33,764 nt of DNA, taken from NCBI GenBank assembly GCA_937981585.1, contig CALJOA010000150.1:1-33764 (forward strand), written 5' to 3'. This document shows, piece after piece, positions 24,801 to 33,662 of this stretch (position 1 is the stretch's first letter; each line of letters begins with the position of its first letter). The position numbers were made by a program, and so were the translations under genes. Source of the stretch: an uncultured Pirellulaceae bacterium (GTDB lineage Bacteria; Planctomycetota; Planctomycetia; Pirellulales; Pirellulaceae). Under the pieces are notes generated by a model. The model worked only from the letters and a program-made list of their open reading frames with translations, searched no databases and had not been told where the DNA came from.

Positions 24801-24963
24801 AATCGCCTTTCTCAAGGTCGGATAAATAATCGATTGCAATGTCGTAGTATCCGGCATCACGCAGGGCTTCCAGAAAAACCTGAGCAGGTTCCTCCGCTTG
24901 CACAGCACAAACGGGAGCAATCAAAATCGCCAACGTGGCCATCAACAAAGAAAGTCTCAACAC
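21880..24963 (-). CDS. Giant exported TPR-repeat protein of the ExbBD operon
   Basis: About 1027 residues. The open frame reaches 25080, but with no ATG near its beginning. GTG at 24963 gives MLRLSLLMATLAILIAPVCA followed by VQAEE, an excellent signal peptide, so I choose it. The mature protein is almost entirely helical, with degenerate TPR or solenoid hairpins (EALRDAGYYDIAIDYLSDLE, YKLALELLNDIFELG, AGNYETAVEQLSEILRRN) interrupted by charged coiled-coil stretches around residues 445-500. No enzyme motif was found. It is the first gene of the operon that continues with the smaller TPR protein, ExbB and two ExbDs, with 78 bases to the next start. A scaffold or outer-membrane-linked partner of the proton motor is the best guess; its load is unknown. 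Confidence 0.78.
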   Translation of the reverse strand: MLRLSLLMATLAILIAPVCAVQAEEPAQVFLEALRDAGYYDIAIDYLSDLEKGDLITSEFRASLPFEKAEVLIASSSRISNLGLLEERLDEAQKLLTEYASKNQSLEVSARTLRYQGNLLFQRADIYLRQTKSDRATDGEKTELRNKAKGTLKESMESYKQARAKLKRLIDPADPEAYRIDPEDPASGKKLKQLQGAYVGVRLRLPMVTEQLADTYPEGDPKAKKLLVDAATIYKDVYDDYRRRHAGLQSCVFAARCEQKLGNYKLALELLNDIFELGNNSSLKPLKLDGYFLAADCWSKVKPYPHVEVVKRLEPAVKVLNRNEMRDQRWLRVMLELAIAQHKNAEAIKKKGGPGAKKASDDMARDAGRLLKSVSRVSGPYRDRAVQLASEWNISMRAPVDPNLKAPESFGDARERAKDMLGDLELASNEVNALRKKLKSEKDATKKAALQTEFDDAMVLLREQADGILKLLDLALELADDTTVRADINNVRFLQSFCYFASRQYFESALIGEYLLAKYPTVPGTQQAMPLMIQSYSSMLDSAKSEDKEFESTRLVNACNSVIDRWSGSLEAGSAASTMTRMSIIQKDFGAAEKYFLKVPKGSPYRNPLAIKVGRWMWSDLKNKLSAGEDPASLKEQLNNSKGYMAQGVAGADVSNLDYETALGALMLVDAYVLTGEVGKAVTQLESAAIAPLDLVKQKHPAISNTPLAGIYSRETYRTAIKTYLAAMKTGSDKQKWVNKASGVIAAMRQELEASNDPKDRTRITVIYQLIAKELKNDFDTLTSQDEKKEFAGALSTFLGSIAKESEDPKTIMWAGSTLRSVGESLVASEMAEESQPLFQSAVDALDAVEKMGFKGDPQEAEMLSKLKLQRALSQRGAGNYETAVEQLSEILRRNTNAINVQIEACETLQAWGKAKKMPDKYAAATNGTGSFKDPKTKRKKKLIWGWKKIALATRSNEKFRSTFFNALYHVAECRLEYGILAKNSGAIESAGREIANERKRDPTFAGMGNWAKKFEELEVRIKAALK

Positions 24964-25313
24964 GACTCGCCATCCCTTTTTTTGACTTTGTATTCTCGAA
25001 AAACTGACAATCTCGCTGGCTTTTTTGAAACTAATGGCGAAACTATTTTTAACGTAAAAAAACGGTTTCACAATCGTCAAATCAAAATAGACTTACATCT
25101 TCCACGATCTGAAGCAGCCATAGCATCGACAACTGAGGTTCATCACCCAATAGCTTGTGCGCGAACCAAAGAGATGCAAATGTGGAAGGGATTGTCGAAT
25201 CGAGACGGGCGGAAAGGTTTCTATATTGTAGTACGTTTTCCGAACCATGGGCAGTGTATTTCCCGCCGCTTTACCGTCGTCAAAGACATTGACCAAGGGT
25301 CTCGATTTCGAAA
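24964..25313. other. Divergent promoter region
   Basis: 350 bases lie between the start of the ExbBD operon and the start of the paralogue-pair operon. Runs of A and T (for example near 24977-24985 and 25051-25061) make this A+T-rich and a natural place for both promoters, but no box was assigned with confidence. If the giant TPR gene begins further upstream, part of this belongs to it. Confidence 0.5.
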
Positions 25314-27005
25314 ATGTTGACTAAGATCCCTGAGCACATGAAAATCGAAGCCAAAATTTTGCCCGAACTTAAACCACAAATCCCGAACGTTCGTTCACTG
25401 TCGATACGAGACGCTTGGCAGAAAGCTCGGCAATCTACAACCACTTGCCGGCCATCTCGATCCGGTTCGGTCAGGCTCGAAGTGCCCAAGATTTTCGTGC
25501 TGATAGCCATGCTGCTGTTGGTTATCTACGCGATGCACGAAGCCGGCAAGCCCGAAAATTGGGAGTGGATGGGTTTCAAAAACCAAGTCATTGGCACCAA
25601 TGCGGCCAACTCGGAAACCGATCCATTGCCAGGGCAAACAGAGGGCTTTGTCCGGAGTTTAAACGAAGAAGAATCAACGTTTCGATCAACGACTGGCACT
25701 TCGAAATCTTCAGATCGTTACAACAAGTCCCCCGACAGTTCATCCCAAGACGACACGATTGCTTTCCAGACGGACCTCAGCACGATCAGGTCGGCGCCCC
25801 ACGACGGAGCGAGCAACCCATCGGTCGGGCGGTCATCGGAAATTGCGTCGGAGTTTTGGCGCTCCATGCTCGGCAAGATGAATCCGGAAAATCAATCGAC
25901 GTTCCTGAAAATGGTCAGGACGATGCGCCAAGGTGAATCGCTTGCCCCGGAAGTTCAAGCCTCATGTGCCTCGTTGGTGAAAACTATTTCTCGCAGCCGA
26001 GACCGATATCATCAACAGCTTTTTGATCAGCTCGCATTGACCGCCGACGGAACCGAGGAAAAGAAGAACCTCTCTTCCGACCTGTTCGAGTCACAATCGA
26101 TTTGGGAACAGAAGATCCTTCCGGCTTTCAATTCGCTGGTCAAAGGACAAGACTTTTCCGTGGATCAGCTTCGGGCGATCGAACGACTTCAATCGACGAT
26201 CGATCCGATCTTGTTCGATCAAGTTCAAGACAACACCGCGATCGGCTGGGCAGGAGATGCTGGGGCATGGACACGAATTTGGGACTTCGTTCTCGGAAAC
26301 TCTGGCGCGATGCTGAACACCAACCAACCAGTCACATTCAAATCAGTCACTAGGATTGAGTTGATGAGCCAACCTCGATTCTATCGAGGCCAATCGATCA
26401 AAGTCGAAGGCTGGGCAAGGGCGGGGCGAAAAATCGAACTCGCCAAGGATTCCCAGCTTGGGATCAAGCACCAATACGTGCTTTGGGTGCGCCCCAAAGA
26501 AACCAAGCAAGGCCCATACTGTATCTATACAAATATTCTTCCCGCCGAATTCCCAGAGCTTACGACACAGTTCAAAGACATCAACGAGCACGTGCAAGTC
26601 GATGGTTATTTCTTCAAGATCCGAACCTACGTCGCCGCCGATAAATCAGCAACCACCAGCCCCGTCATCGTGGCTTCGGGGATGAAGCGAATTGCTCCGG
26701 TTGAACACACTTCGGTTCACAATTGGCAGCCATCCCGCACAATGTTCATCTGCGCACTTGTCTTGATGCCGATTCTGGCGACAGCGATTGCCTGGTGGGC
26801 TTATCAGTCTTCTCAAACCCAACCCTACCAACCAGGTAAAACAACGACAAAAAAGATCAACCAGACCTTGGGGGCTCTAAAATCCGACCCCAACGTTCAA
26901 ACCACCCATGAAAAGATCATGGCGCTTTACGATTCCGATCTTTATGAATCCGATCCAGGCGGCGCAGATGAAAACCAAGACGAACTTGAAGAAGACGATG
27001 AGTAG
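25314..27005 (+). CDS. Membrane protein of unknown function, paralogue A
   Basis: A 563-residue protein with a basic cytoplasmic N-terminus, one helix at about 58-75 (VPKIFVLIAMLLLVIYAMHEAG), a long extracytoplasmic region and a second helix at about 476-498 (ending TAIAWWAYQ). A short cytoplasmic tail ends in Asp/Glu (DENQDELEEDDE). The extracytoplasmic part holds a Ser/Thr-rich linker, a helical segment and, at about 340-470, a beta-rich domain: FYRGQSIKVEGWARAGRKIE, YVLWVRPKE, then VQVDGYFFKIRTYVA and SPVIVASGMKRI. The last part is clearly shared with the gene downstream, so the two are paralogues. It may be an OB-like fold, but that is a guess. Its end overlaps the next start by eight bases. 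ATG codons at 25314 and 25338 are both possible. No named family was recognised. Confidence 0.78.
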   Translation: MLTKIPEHMKIEAKILPELKPQIPNVRSLSIRDAWQKARQSTTTCRPSRSGSVRLEVPKIFVLIAMLLLVIYAMHEAGKPENWEWMGFKNQVIGTNAANSETDPLPGQTEGFVRSLNEEESTFRSTTGTSKSSDRYNKSPDSSSQDDTIAFQTDLSTIRSAPHDGASNPSVGRSSEIASEFWRSMLGKMNPENQSTFLKMVRTMRQGESLAPEVQASCASLVKTISRSRDRYHQQLFDQLALTADGTEEKKNLSSDLFESQSIWEQKILPAFNSLVKGQDFSVDQLRAIERLQSTIDPILFDQVQDNTAIGWAGDAGAWTRIWDFVLGNSGAMLNTNQPVTFKSVTRIELMSQPRFYRGQSIKVEGWARAGRKIELAKDSQLGIKHQYVLWVRPKETKQGPYCIYTNILPAEFPELTTQFKDINEHVQVDGYFFKIRTYVAADKSATTSPVIVASGMKRIAPVEHTSVHNWQPSRTMFICALVLMPILATAIAWWAYQSSQTQPYQPGKTTTKKINQTLGALKSDPNVQTTHEKIMALYDSDLYESDPGGADENQDELEEDDE

Positions 27006-28512
27006 ACCGTCGATCAAAGGACGCAGATTCTCAGTTGAAAAAGTCCTTTGCTCGACGAATTGTTGGGCGATTTGTTTGGCGATGTTCTTTGCGTTTTGCC
27101 CCCAAACGCTTCTCGGTCAAATCCACAACGAAAAACCGCTGGAACTGTCGGGCTATTCGCTCAGCGAAGCCTACGACATCCAGGACGGAACAAAACTGGA
27201 TCTTGATGACCCGCTGATCCTCAAGTTGATTTACCGCGTCAAAAAGACGTCGCCTAAAAGTCGACTCCAGTACAGCCGGTACTCCAAAGACGTTACCTGG
27301 GAACAACTAAACGCTAACACCCAGGATTATCGGCTGTGGGTTTTCGATCGCAATGTCCGCTTAAAGAACATTACCAAGCATCGTTTCGCCACGGCAGAGA
27401 AGGGCGAAACTGTCACTGGCGTTTATGTATGTCACTGCGTGAACGAGCACCAACAACCATTGATCGTGCTTTCCCGCTCGGTGCCTAGCGCGCTGCCAAT
27501 AGACACGAGTCTTGACGAACCGATTAATTTGACAGGATTCCTGCTCGCCTGCCGTTTGACTACCAACGACATTCAAGAAATTTCTTCCGTCGAAAAAGGC
27601 AACGAAAGCAACGCCGAAAACCAGAGCAGCAACTCTACCGAAGCTAACCCCCAAGTCAAAGCATCCAGCGCAGAAGATTCGGAACCGCGCACCAAGGGTT
27701 CACCGGTATTTATTGTCGACCGTATCGCGTGGTATCCCGACCAGGTTGTCGAACAACGGAGCAACCGATCGCATGTCGCATTGGCTCAAGCCGGCATGGA
27801 CATCGGGTTGTTGGATCTGGTTCGCAAGAACAACACGCGGAAGCTTGGCCTTGGAGATTCCGAAGCGTTCTTCCAGATGATTGGCGCCGCCAATCGCTTG
27901 GTAAAAGAACCCGAACTTGACAATCGGATCGGGTTCATCGACATGATGACCGACGCGAAATCAAATTTTGGAAATGGCTCCAGAATAAAAGGCGTCGTGC
28001 GCAGCTGTTCGAAGGTCAACATCTCCAATGCCGATGTCGCCAATCGAATCGGCGTTTCGAAGTATTTCCAGCTAATGGTTTTCCCGAATCTTGACGGCCG
28101 AACAATCAAAGTCAAAAACAAAAAGGGAGATGACCTCGAGTATTCCAGATTTCCGATTACCGTTTGCTGCCTTCAGCTTCCGGATGGTCTCTCGCCGACA
28201 GACGTTGAACGGAAACCGTTTTTGATCGACGGCTTCTTCTTTCGATTCTGGAAATACCAATCCGACAAGACCGATGCCGCAGGAGCGCCTGGCCAAGTCA
28301 GTCCGCTGATCATTGCCAAGACGCTTATCCCGATCAAGTCCCAGGAGGGTCGCCTGAATTTCTTCCTACTCAGTTTTGTTAGCGCGTTGATCGCCGGTTT
28401 TACACTTATGGTTTGGTGGTACCGCAGTGTCGATCGCAACCGCCAGAGCCCTGGCCAGAAGATCATTGATTCGCTTCCCGAGCAACTCGACGTCTCGGGA
28501 ATCGAGCAATAG
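26998..28512 (+). CDS. Membrane protein of unknown function, paralogue B
   Basis: A 504-residue protein starting inside the end of paralogue A in the string ATGAGTAG, a layout that suggests coupled translation; the frame is open further up but in shadow sequence. The N-terminus is a signal peptide or anchor (CWAICLAMFFAFCPQTLLGQ). Two related extracytoplasmic modules follow. In the first, YRLWVFDRNVRLKN, INLTGFLLACRLTTND and SPVFIVDRIAWYPDQ; in the second, FQLMVFPNLDGRTIKV, PFLIDGFFFRFWKYQSD (408 onward) and SPLIIAKTLIPI. The second module matches that of paralogue A. A helix at about 454-474 (FVSALIAGFTLMVWWY) and a short basic tail close the chain. No catalytic motif is seen. It is probably a complex partner of paralogue A in the same membrane. 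Confidence 0.78.
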   Translation: MSRPSIKGRRFSVEKVLCSTNCWAICLAMFFAFCPQTLLGQIHNEKPLELSGYSLSEAYDIQDGTKLDLDDPLILKLIYRVKKTSPKSRLQYSRYSKDVTWEQLNANTQDYRLWVFDRNVRLKNITKHRFATAEKGETVTGVYVCHCVNEHQQPLIVLSRSVPSALPIDTSLDEPINLTGFLLACRLTTNDIQEISSVEKGNESNAENQSSNSTEANPQVKASSAEDSEPRTKGSPVFIVDRIAWYPDQVVEQRSNRSHVALAQAGMDIGLLDLVRKNNTRKLGLGDSEAFFQMIGAANRLVKEPELDNRIGFIDMMTDAKSNFGNGSRIKGVVRSCSKVNISNADVANRIGVSKYFQLMVFPNLDGRTIKVKNKKGDDLEYSRFPITVCCLQLPDGLSPTDVERKPFLIDGFFFRFWKYQSDKTDAAGAPGQVSPLIIAKTLIPIKSQEGRLNFFLLSFVSALIAGFTLMVWWYRSVDRNRQSPGQKIIDSLPEQLDVSGIEQ

Positions 28513-29825
<1,313 letters not shown>

Positions 29826-30089
29826 GTCAGAATAGGCCGTCAATGCAGGATTGCCGTCAATGACTCCTGCTAGCGAACGCAAGTAGTCAAAAAAAATGAG
29901 ATGAAACGCTCGCAATTTTTTGATCGATGCCACTCAAATTAGGCAACAAAAGTCCAACTCGCGACCAATCGGTTAAGGGTTTTTTTCGCTAGAAAATTGG
30001 GCGCTCGTTACGGTTGACTTTAGTTATCAACTGATTTAAAAACTGGCCTTCGTGAAATTATTGACGTCAGTCCGAGACAAGACAGGCGA
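29826..30089. other. Spacer after malate dehydrogenase
   Basis: These 264 A+T-richer bases hold no recognised gene. CCGTCAATG occurs twice close together (from about 29838 and 29853). No clear terminator was placed. Confidence 0.45.
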
Positions 30090-30827
30090 ATGAATAGAAT
30101 AAAAATTGGCCCGCTGGCAACCACCGCTCCCGAACCAAAAATCGACTCAAACAGCACGCTCTCGCAATTCAATTTCGACAAACTGATCCGACAATCGGGC
30201 GAAGATTTCTTCTCTTTCGTCCCGATGCACTACGAGAAGAATTACGCTTATCCGCTGATCGTTTGGCTACACCCTGACGGGAAAAAGCCGGACGAAATTC
30301 AGCGTGTGATTCAGCAGGCCAGTATTCGAAACTATGTCGGGATCGCTCCTCAGGCACCTGTTGGAAACTTTCAAGCAGGGTACTACTGGGAACAGGAACT
30401 CGAAACGATTGATCTGGCTCACGATTCTGTGACAGCCGCGATCGATCACGCGACGGCTCGGTTCAACATTGATCCCAATCGGATTTTCATTGCCGGATGT
30501 GGTTCTGGCGGAACGATGGCGTTTAGAATCGGACTTGAACGTCCCGAGCTTTTTGCAGGCGTGGTTTCAATCAATGGACCAATGCCCAGCGAACAAAAAC
30601 CGCTTGGACAATGGTCCAGCTGTCGTGAGCTTCCAGTTTTCTGGGCACACAGCAGGAAATCGGACGAGTTTGGTCAGGAGCAACTGTGCGATCAGTTGAA
30701 GCTTCTTCATATCGCTGGTTTTTCAGTAACGTTACGTCAGTATCCCAACGACAATTGTCTTCACGACAAAACGCTTGCTGACATGAACCGATGGATCATG
30801 GAAACGATTCAGACGTCAATCCGATAG
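30090..30827 (+). CDS. Alpha/beta-hydrolase-fold protein with altered nucleophile elbow
   Basis: A 245-residue cytoplasmic protein resembling the small esterase/phospholipase family. YPLIVWLHPDGKKPDEI (54-70) is the usual strand and oxyanion loop, and RIFIAGCGSGGTMAFRIGL (131-149) is the nucleophile elbow. H225 near DKTLADMNRWIM sits where the catalytic His is expected. Family members read G-F-S-Q-G-G at the elbow; aligned on the trailing GGTMA, the serine position is G138, with S139 one place later and C137 one earlier. The enzyme may therefore be inactive, or use S139 in a shifted register. The gene has no obvious partners. Substrate unknown. Confidence 0.8.
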   Translation: MNRIKIGPLATTAPEPKIDSNSTLSQFNFDKLIRQSGEDFFSFVPMHYEKNYAYPLIVWLHPDGKKPDEIQRVIQQASIRNYVGIAPQAPVGNFQAGYYWEQELETIDLAHDSVTAAIDHATARFNIDPNRIFIAGCGSGGTMAFRIGLERPELFAGVVSINGPMPSEQKPLGQWSSCRELPVFWAHSRKSDEFGQEQLCDQLKLLHIAGFSVTLRQYPNDNCLHDKTLADMNRWIMETIQTSIR

Positions 30828-31235
30828 CGGATTTTCTCAAATCAGACGGTTTCGAAATACTAAATCTCCCCAGCTGGAATCCATTCTCCGAAATCGTTTC
30901 GCTCCTCGCAAGCAACAAGCTTTAAGTACAAGCTTTAAGTACAAGCGATTGCTTCAACTTGCATTGTCAGATCGCGCGCCACATTCAGGCGGAGCATGAG
31001 CAACCATAACGCTTCGCATAGATATTGCTGCAGTAAATTCAGGTTTGAGCGATCACTAGCACCGCGATAACTGCATTGACACCTGCTTTGAAATTCCAGT
31101 AAAAGCAGTCTCCGATCTGGGGCGCCTTGCATCGACATGCAAGCAAACTTTCCGAAGCCAGGTGCGCCAATCATTTAAATGATTCAAGCAATTCAAACGA
31201 ATCTTTTCGTTTGAGCAGAAAATAGTTGAGCGTCG
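30828..31235. other. 408-base spacer with a short tandem repeat
   Basis: No gene was recognised on either strand. A 13-base unit is repeated at 30915-30945 (separate entry). The region should hold the promoter for the ATPase-domain/fliF pair. Confidence 0.5.
30915..30945. repeat. 13-base tandem duplication
   Basis: CAAGCTTTAAGTA occurs twice in a row, followed by a partial third CAAGC. Simple slippage is enough to explain it. Confidence 0.8.
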
Positions 31236-31790
31236 ATGCAGAATAATTCCCATCCCAACAATCGCTCCAATTTTGGTCTCGCCGGAAACGACAGAACCAC
31301 AGTTGTCAATCAAATCGTCGAGTCCACCATCGATTTGTGCAGACAGCAGTTTGAGCAAAACTCGATTAGCGTGGAACTGGACCTGGAAAATGTGGAAGCC
31401 GACATTGACCGGGACATGGTTCGTCAGACAACCAAACTGCTTCTCGACAACGCGACCGAAAAAATGCTCGACGGTGGCGGAACGATTTCAGTTACTCTTA
31501 TTGACGGGCAGCACCAATGGGAATTGGAGGTCGCAGATTCCAAAGGCATGGCGTACCATCCGTTCGGACACAGCGACATCGGTCCAGGCGAAAAACAAAC
31601 TCAGGATATGGATGTCGATTTGGACCTGCCAGTCATTATTCAGTTCCCGTCAACTGACGCACTTCGCTTGGCTTACCGGACGGCCGCGAAACACGGTGGT
31701 CAAATCCAGACTTGGGATTGCCCTCAGGGTGGCACCGCACATGTTTTGGTTGTTCCCAAACACCCTCATCGAAACAAGTTTTCAGCTTAG
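31236..31790 (+). CDS. Degenerate histidine-kinase-type ATPase domain protein
   Basis: A 184-residue cytoplasmic protein. TKLLLDNATEKMLDGGGTIS (67-84) has the shape of the N-box of GHKL ATPases (N72), followed by ISVTLIDGQHQWELEVADSKG with D101 and G104 where the D-x-G-x-G box belongs, and a C-terminal GGTAHVLVVP like the last strand of HATPase_c. The box is incomplete and no second glycine box is clear, and there is no phospho-acceptor histidine domain or sensor. ATP binding is doubtful. The gene lies 104 bases before fliF on the same strand, so a role in flagellar control, for example as an anti-sigma-like or adaptor module, is possible but only inferred from position. Confidence 0.68.
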   Translation: MQNNSHPNNRSNFGLAGNDRTTVVNQIVESTIDLCRQQFEQNSISVELDLENVEADIDRDMVRQTTKLLLDNATEKMLDGGGTISVTLIDGQHQWELEVADSKGMAYHPFGHSDIGPGEKQTQDMDVDLDLPVIIQFPSTDALRLAYRTAAKHGGQIQTWDCPQGGTAHVLVVPKHPHRNKFSA

Positions 31791-31797
31791 CAACCTG

Positions 31798-31843
31798 AGC
31801 CACAACTCAAGCCACAACTTTTTCAATCACCTTTTTCAATCAC
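31798..31843. repeat. Two adjacent short tandem duplications before fliF
   Basis: AGCCACAACT recurs with a 12-base period (31798-31819) and is followed at once by CTTTTTCAATCAC twice in a row (31818-31843). This lies in the 104-base spacer just upstream of fliF. Confidence 0.8.
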
Positions 31844-31894
31844 TAATCGCTTTAAAAGCCACACGAGCAAGACGCTTGTGCGTGGAGAGTCGAA

Positions 31895-33460
31895 ATGGAA
31901 TCGAACTTTTTGTCTGCTGAAAAGATTTTTTCGCTTTTCGAAAGCCAGCGATCCCGCGCATTGATCGTCGCCTGCCTTGTGCTTGCAATCCTGGCAATCC
32001 TTCAGGCCAGCAACCTCAAACGCCCGATGCAGATGTGTCAACTGTTCGAGCAATGCAATGCCTCTGACGAAGATCTTCAACGGATGCAACTTGCATTTGG
32101 AAAATCGGGTTTGAATGAATTTAAAATCGTCGACGGCAACTTGATGGTGCCCAAGAGCGAGCACTCAAAGTATCTTCAGTCGCTCAGCGAAAACGATGGA
32201 ATCCCCCAAGACCTTCGGAATCAAAACGAATTATTGTCGACTAACAATCCGTTTCTCTCACGATCCCAGCAACTTTCGATTGAAAGAGCTCAAAAAAAAC
32301 GACAGATCCGCGACATGGTGATCCGTCTGCCGTTCGTCGAGCAAGCATGGTTTGAAATGGATCAAGCCAACTCGCGCTCCGCATTTCAGCGATCCCAACA
32401 ATCTGCAGTCATCTCGATCCGCCCGGCAACAGACATCACGTTAAACGAAAATCATGTTGATACCGTCAAGCGAATGATCGGCGGTGCGATTGCTGGGCTG
32501 GAACTCAATGAAATCGTTGTGATTGATCTCAGCGCTGGCTACGCACACCAGAATTCAACCGATCCTTCGATTACACAACAGGTCCGTTTCCAACGAATTG
32601 CTTTCGAACAACAACGAATTTACGAATCGAGAATCAAAGACACACTCAAGGACTACCCAGGTATCGAGGTAACGGTTCAAGTGGACGTCACTGAGGCGCC
32701 TCGCAAAGCCGACAAGCTCGCGGCTCAGCCTGCTCTTTTACCGCAAACCATTTCTGTTCCGCCATCCAAAAACATCTATGACGCTGGAGCCAATGGCACC
32801 GCCAAGATCGACGATTTCGAAGCCAGCCGCCACTCCATTACACCAACACCAATCAAACAAATCGCTTACTCGGAACCTCCACCAGTCATCGAGAAAAACA
32901 TCTCGGTGTTGATCGACGTTCCACAATCATTGGTGCATAGTATTTTTGGGGAGCAGACGGTCGATTCCTTTGACGCTAAAAACCAATCGGAGCGCCAAGC
33001 CGCATTAGTCAGAGATACGCAATTCAAATTTGGCCAGCTTCAAAAAGAGATAATTCAAAAGGTCAAACCGCTGCTACCGAGAAACACGTCGACGTATGGC
33101 AACGAGACTCCGATCGCAGTCAACCTTGTTCGAAAAGCCACCGTCGTCACGGCTCCGACTTGGCCCGCAAAGCTCTCGTCATTTCTGATTCAAAATTGGC
33201 CCTCAGCGGCCGTTCTGGGGATCGGGCTGATTCTACTTTCGATCGTTACTCGAAAGCCGGCTCCCGTCCCCAGTCACGTCCTACCCGAAACAGACGACGA
33301 TCAAGTCGTGTTGTCCTCCGAAGTCAGGTTGCCCGATCCCGCTGAAGCTCAAGCATCCAGCGACAACGGCAAACCCGAGGTCCGGCTTTCGAAATTGGTC
33401 GAAAAAGACCCCAACGCCGCCGCGAAAGTGATTGAAACCTGGATCCGCGACGCAGCGTGA
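31895..33460 (+). CDS. fliF: Flagellar MS-ring protein FliF, divergent
   Basis: A 521-residue protein with the FliF plan: an N-terminal helix (RALIVACLVLAILAIL, about 20-37), then ring-building YscJ/FliF domains. AVISIRPATDITLNENHVDT followed by VKRMIGGAIAGLELNEIVVI matches the FliF pattern S-V-x-L-x-x-G-(x)n-V-x-x-I-x-x-L-V-x-x-A-V-x-G-L. A second helix lies near 434-450, and the FliG-binding tail VRLSKLVEKDPNAAAKVIETW (about 497-517) closes the chain. It forms the inner-membrane base of the flagellar motor around the export gate. The stretch that usually reads A-x-V-H-L is altered here (VEQAWFEMDQANS), so it is a diverged member. Other flagellar genes are not seen in the window and may follow. 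Confidence 0.87.
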   Translation: MESNFLSAEKIFSLFESQRSRALIVACLVLAILAILQASNLKRPMQMCQLFEQCNASDEDLQRMQLAFGKSGLNEFKIVDGNLMVPKSEHSKYLQSLSENDGIPQDLRNQNELLSTNNPFLSRSQQLSIERAQKKRQIRDMVIRLPFVEQAWFEMDQANSRSAFQRSQQSAVISIRPATDITLNENHVDTVKRMIGGAIAGLELNEIVVIDLSAGYAHQNSTDPSITQQVRFQRIAFEQQRIYESRIKDTLKDYPGIEVTVQVDVTEAPRKADKLAAQPALLPQTISVPPSKNIYDAGANGTAKIDDFEASRHSITPTPIKQIAYSEPPPVIEKNISVLIDVPQSLVHSIFGEQTVDSFDAKNQSERQAALVRDTQFKFGQLQKEIIQKVKPLLPRNTSTYGNETPIAVNLVRKATVVTAPTWPAKLSSFLIQNWPSAAVLGIGLILLSIVTRKPAPVPSHVLPETDDDQVVLSSEVRLPDPAEAQASSDNGKPEVRLSKLVEKDPNAAAKVIETWIRDAA

Positions 33461-33662
33461 TTTGCCACACAACCTTGTCCATTGCTAGCTATGTTGCACT
33501 TGTGACACCGGCTCAATTCCGCGACAAGTCTCTTTGGATTCTGGCCAGGATGCGCTTCGATAGATCGAGCGCGACCAGCAACGGTCGGATTTTAAAAGAA
33601 GCTCGTTAGGAACAACGAGATAGACCTGCCCATCATCGGTATCGTCAAGGAAGGCGTTTCAG

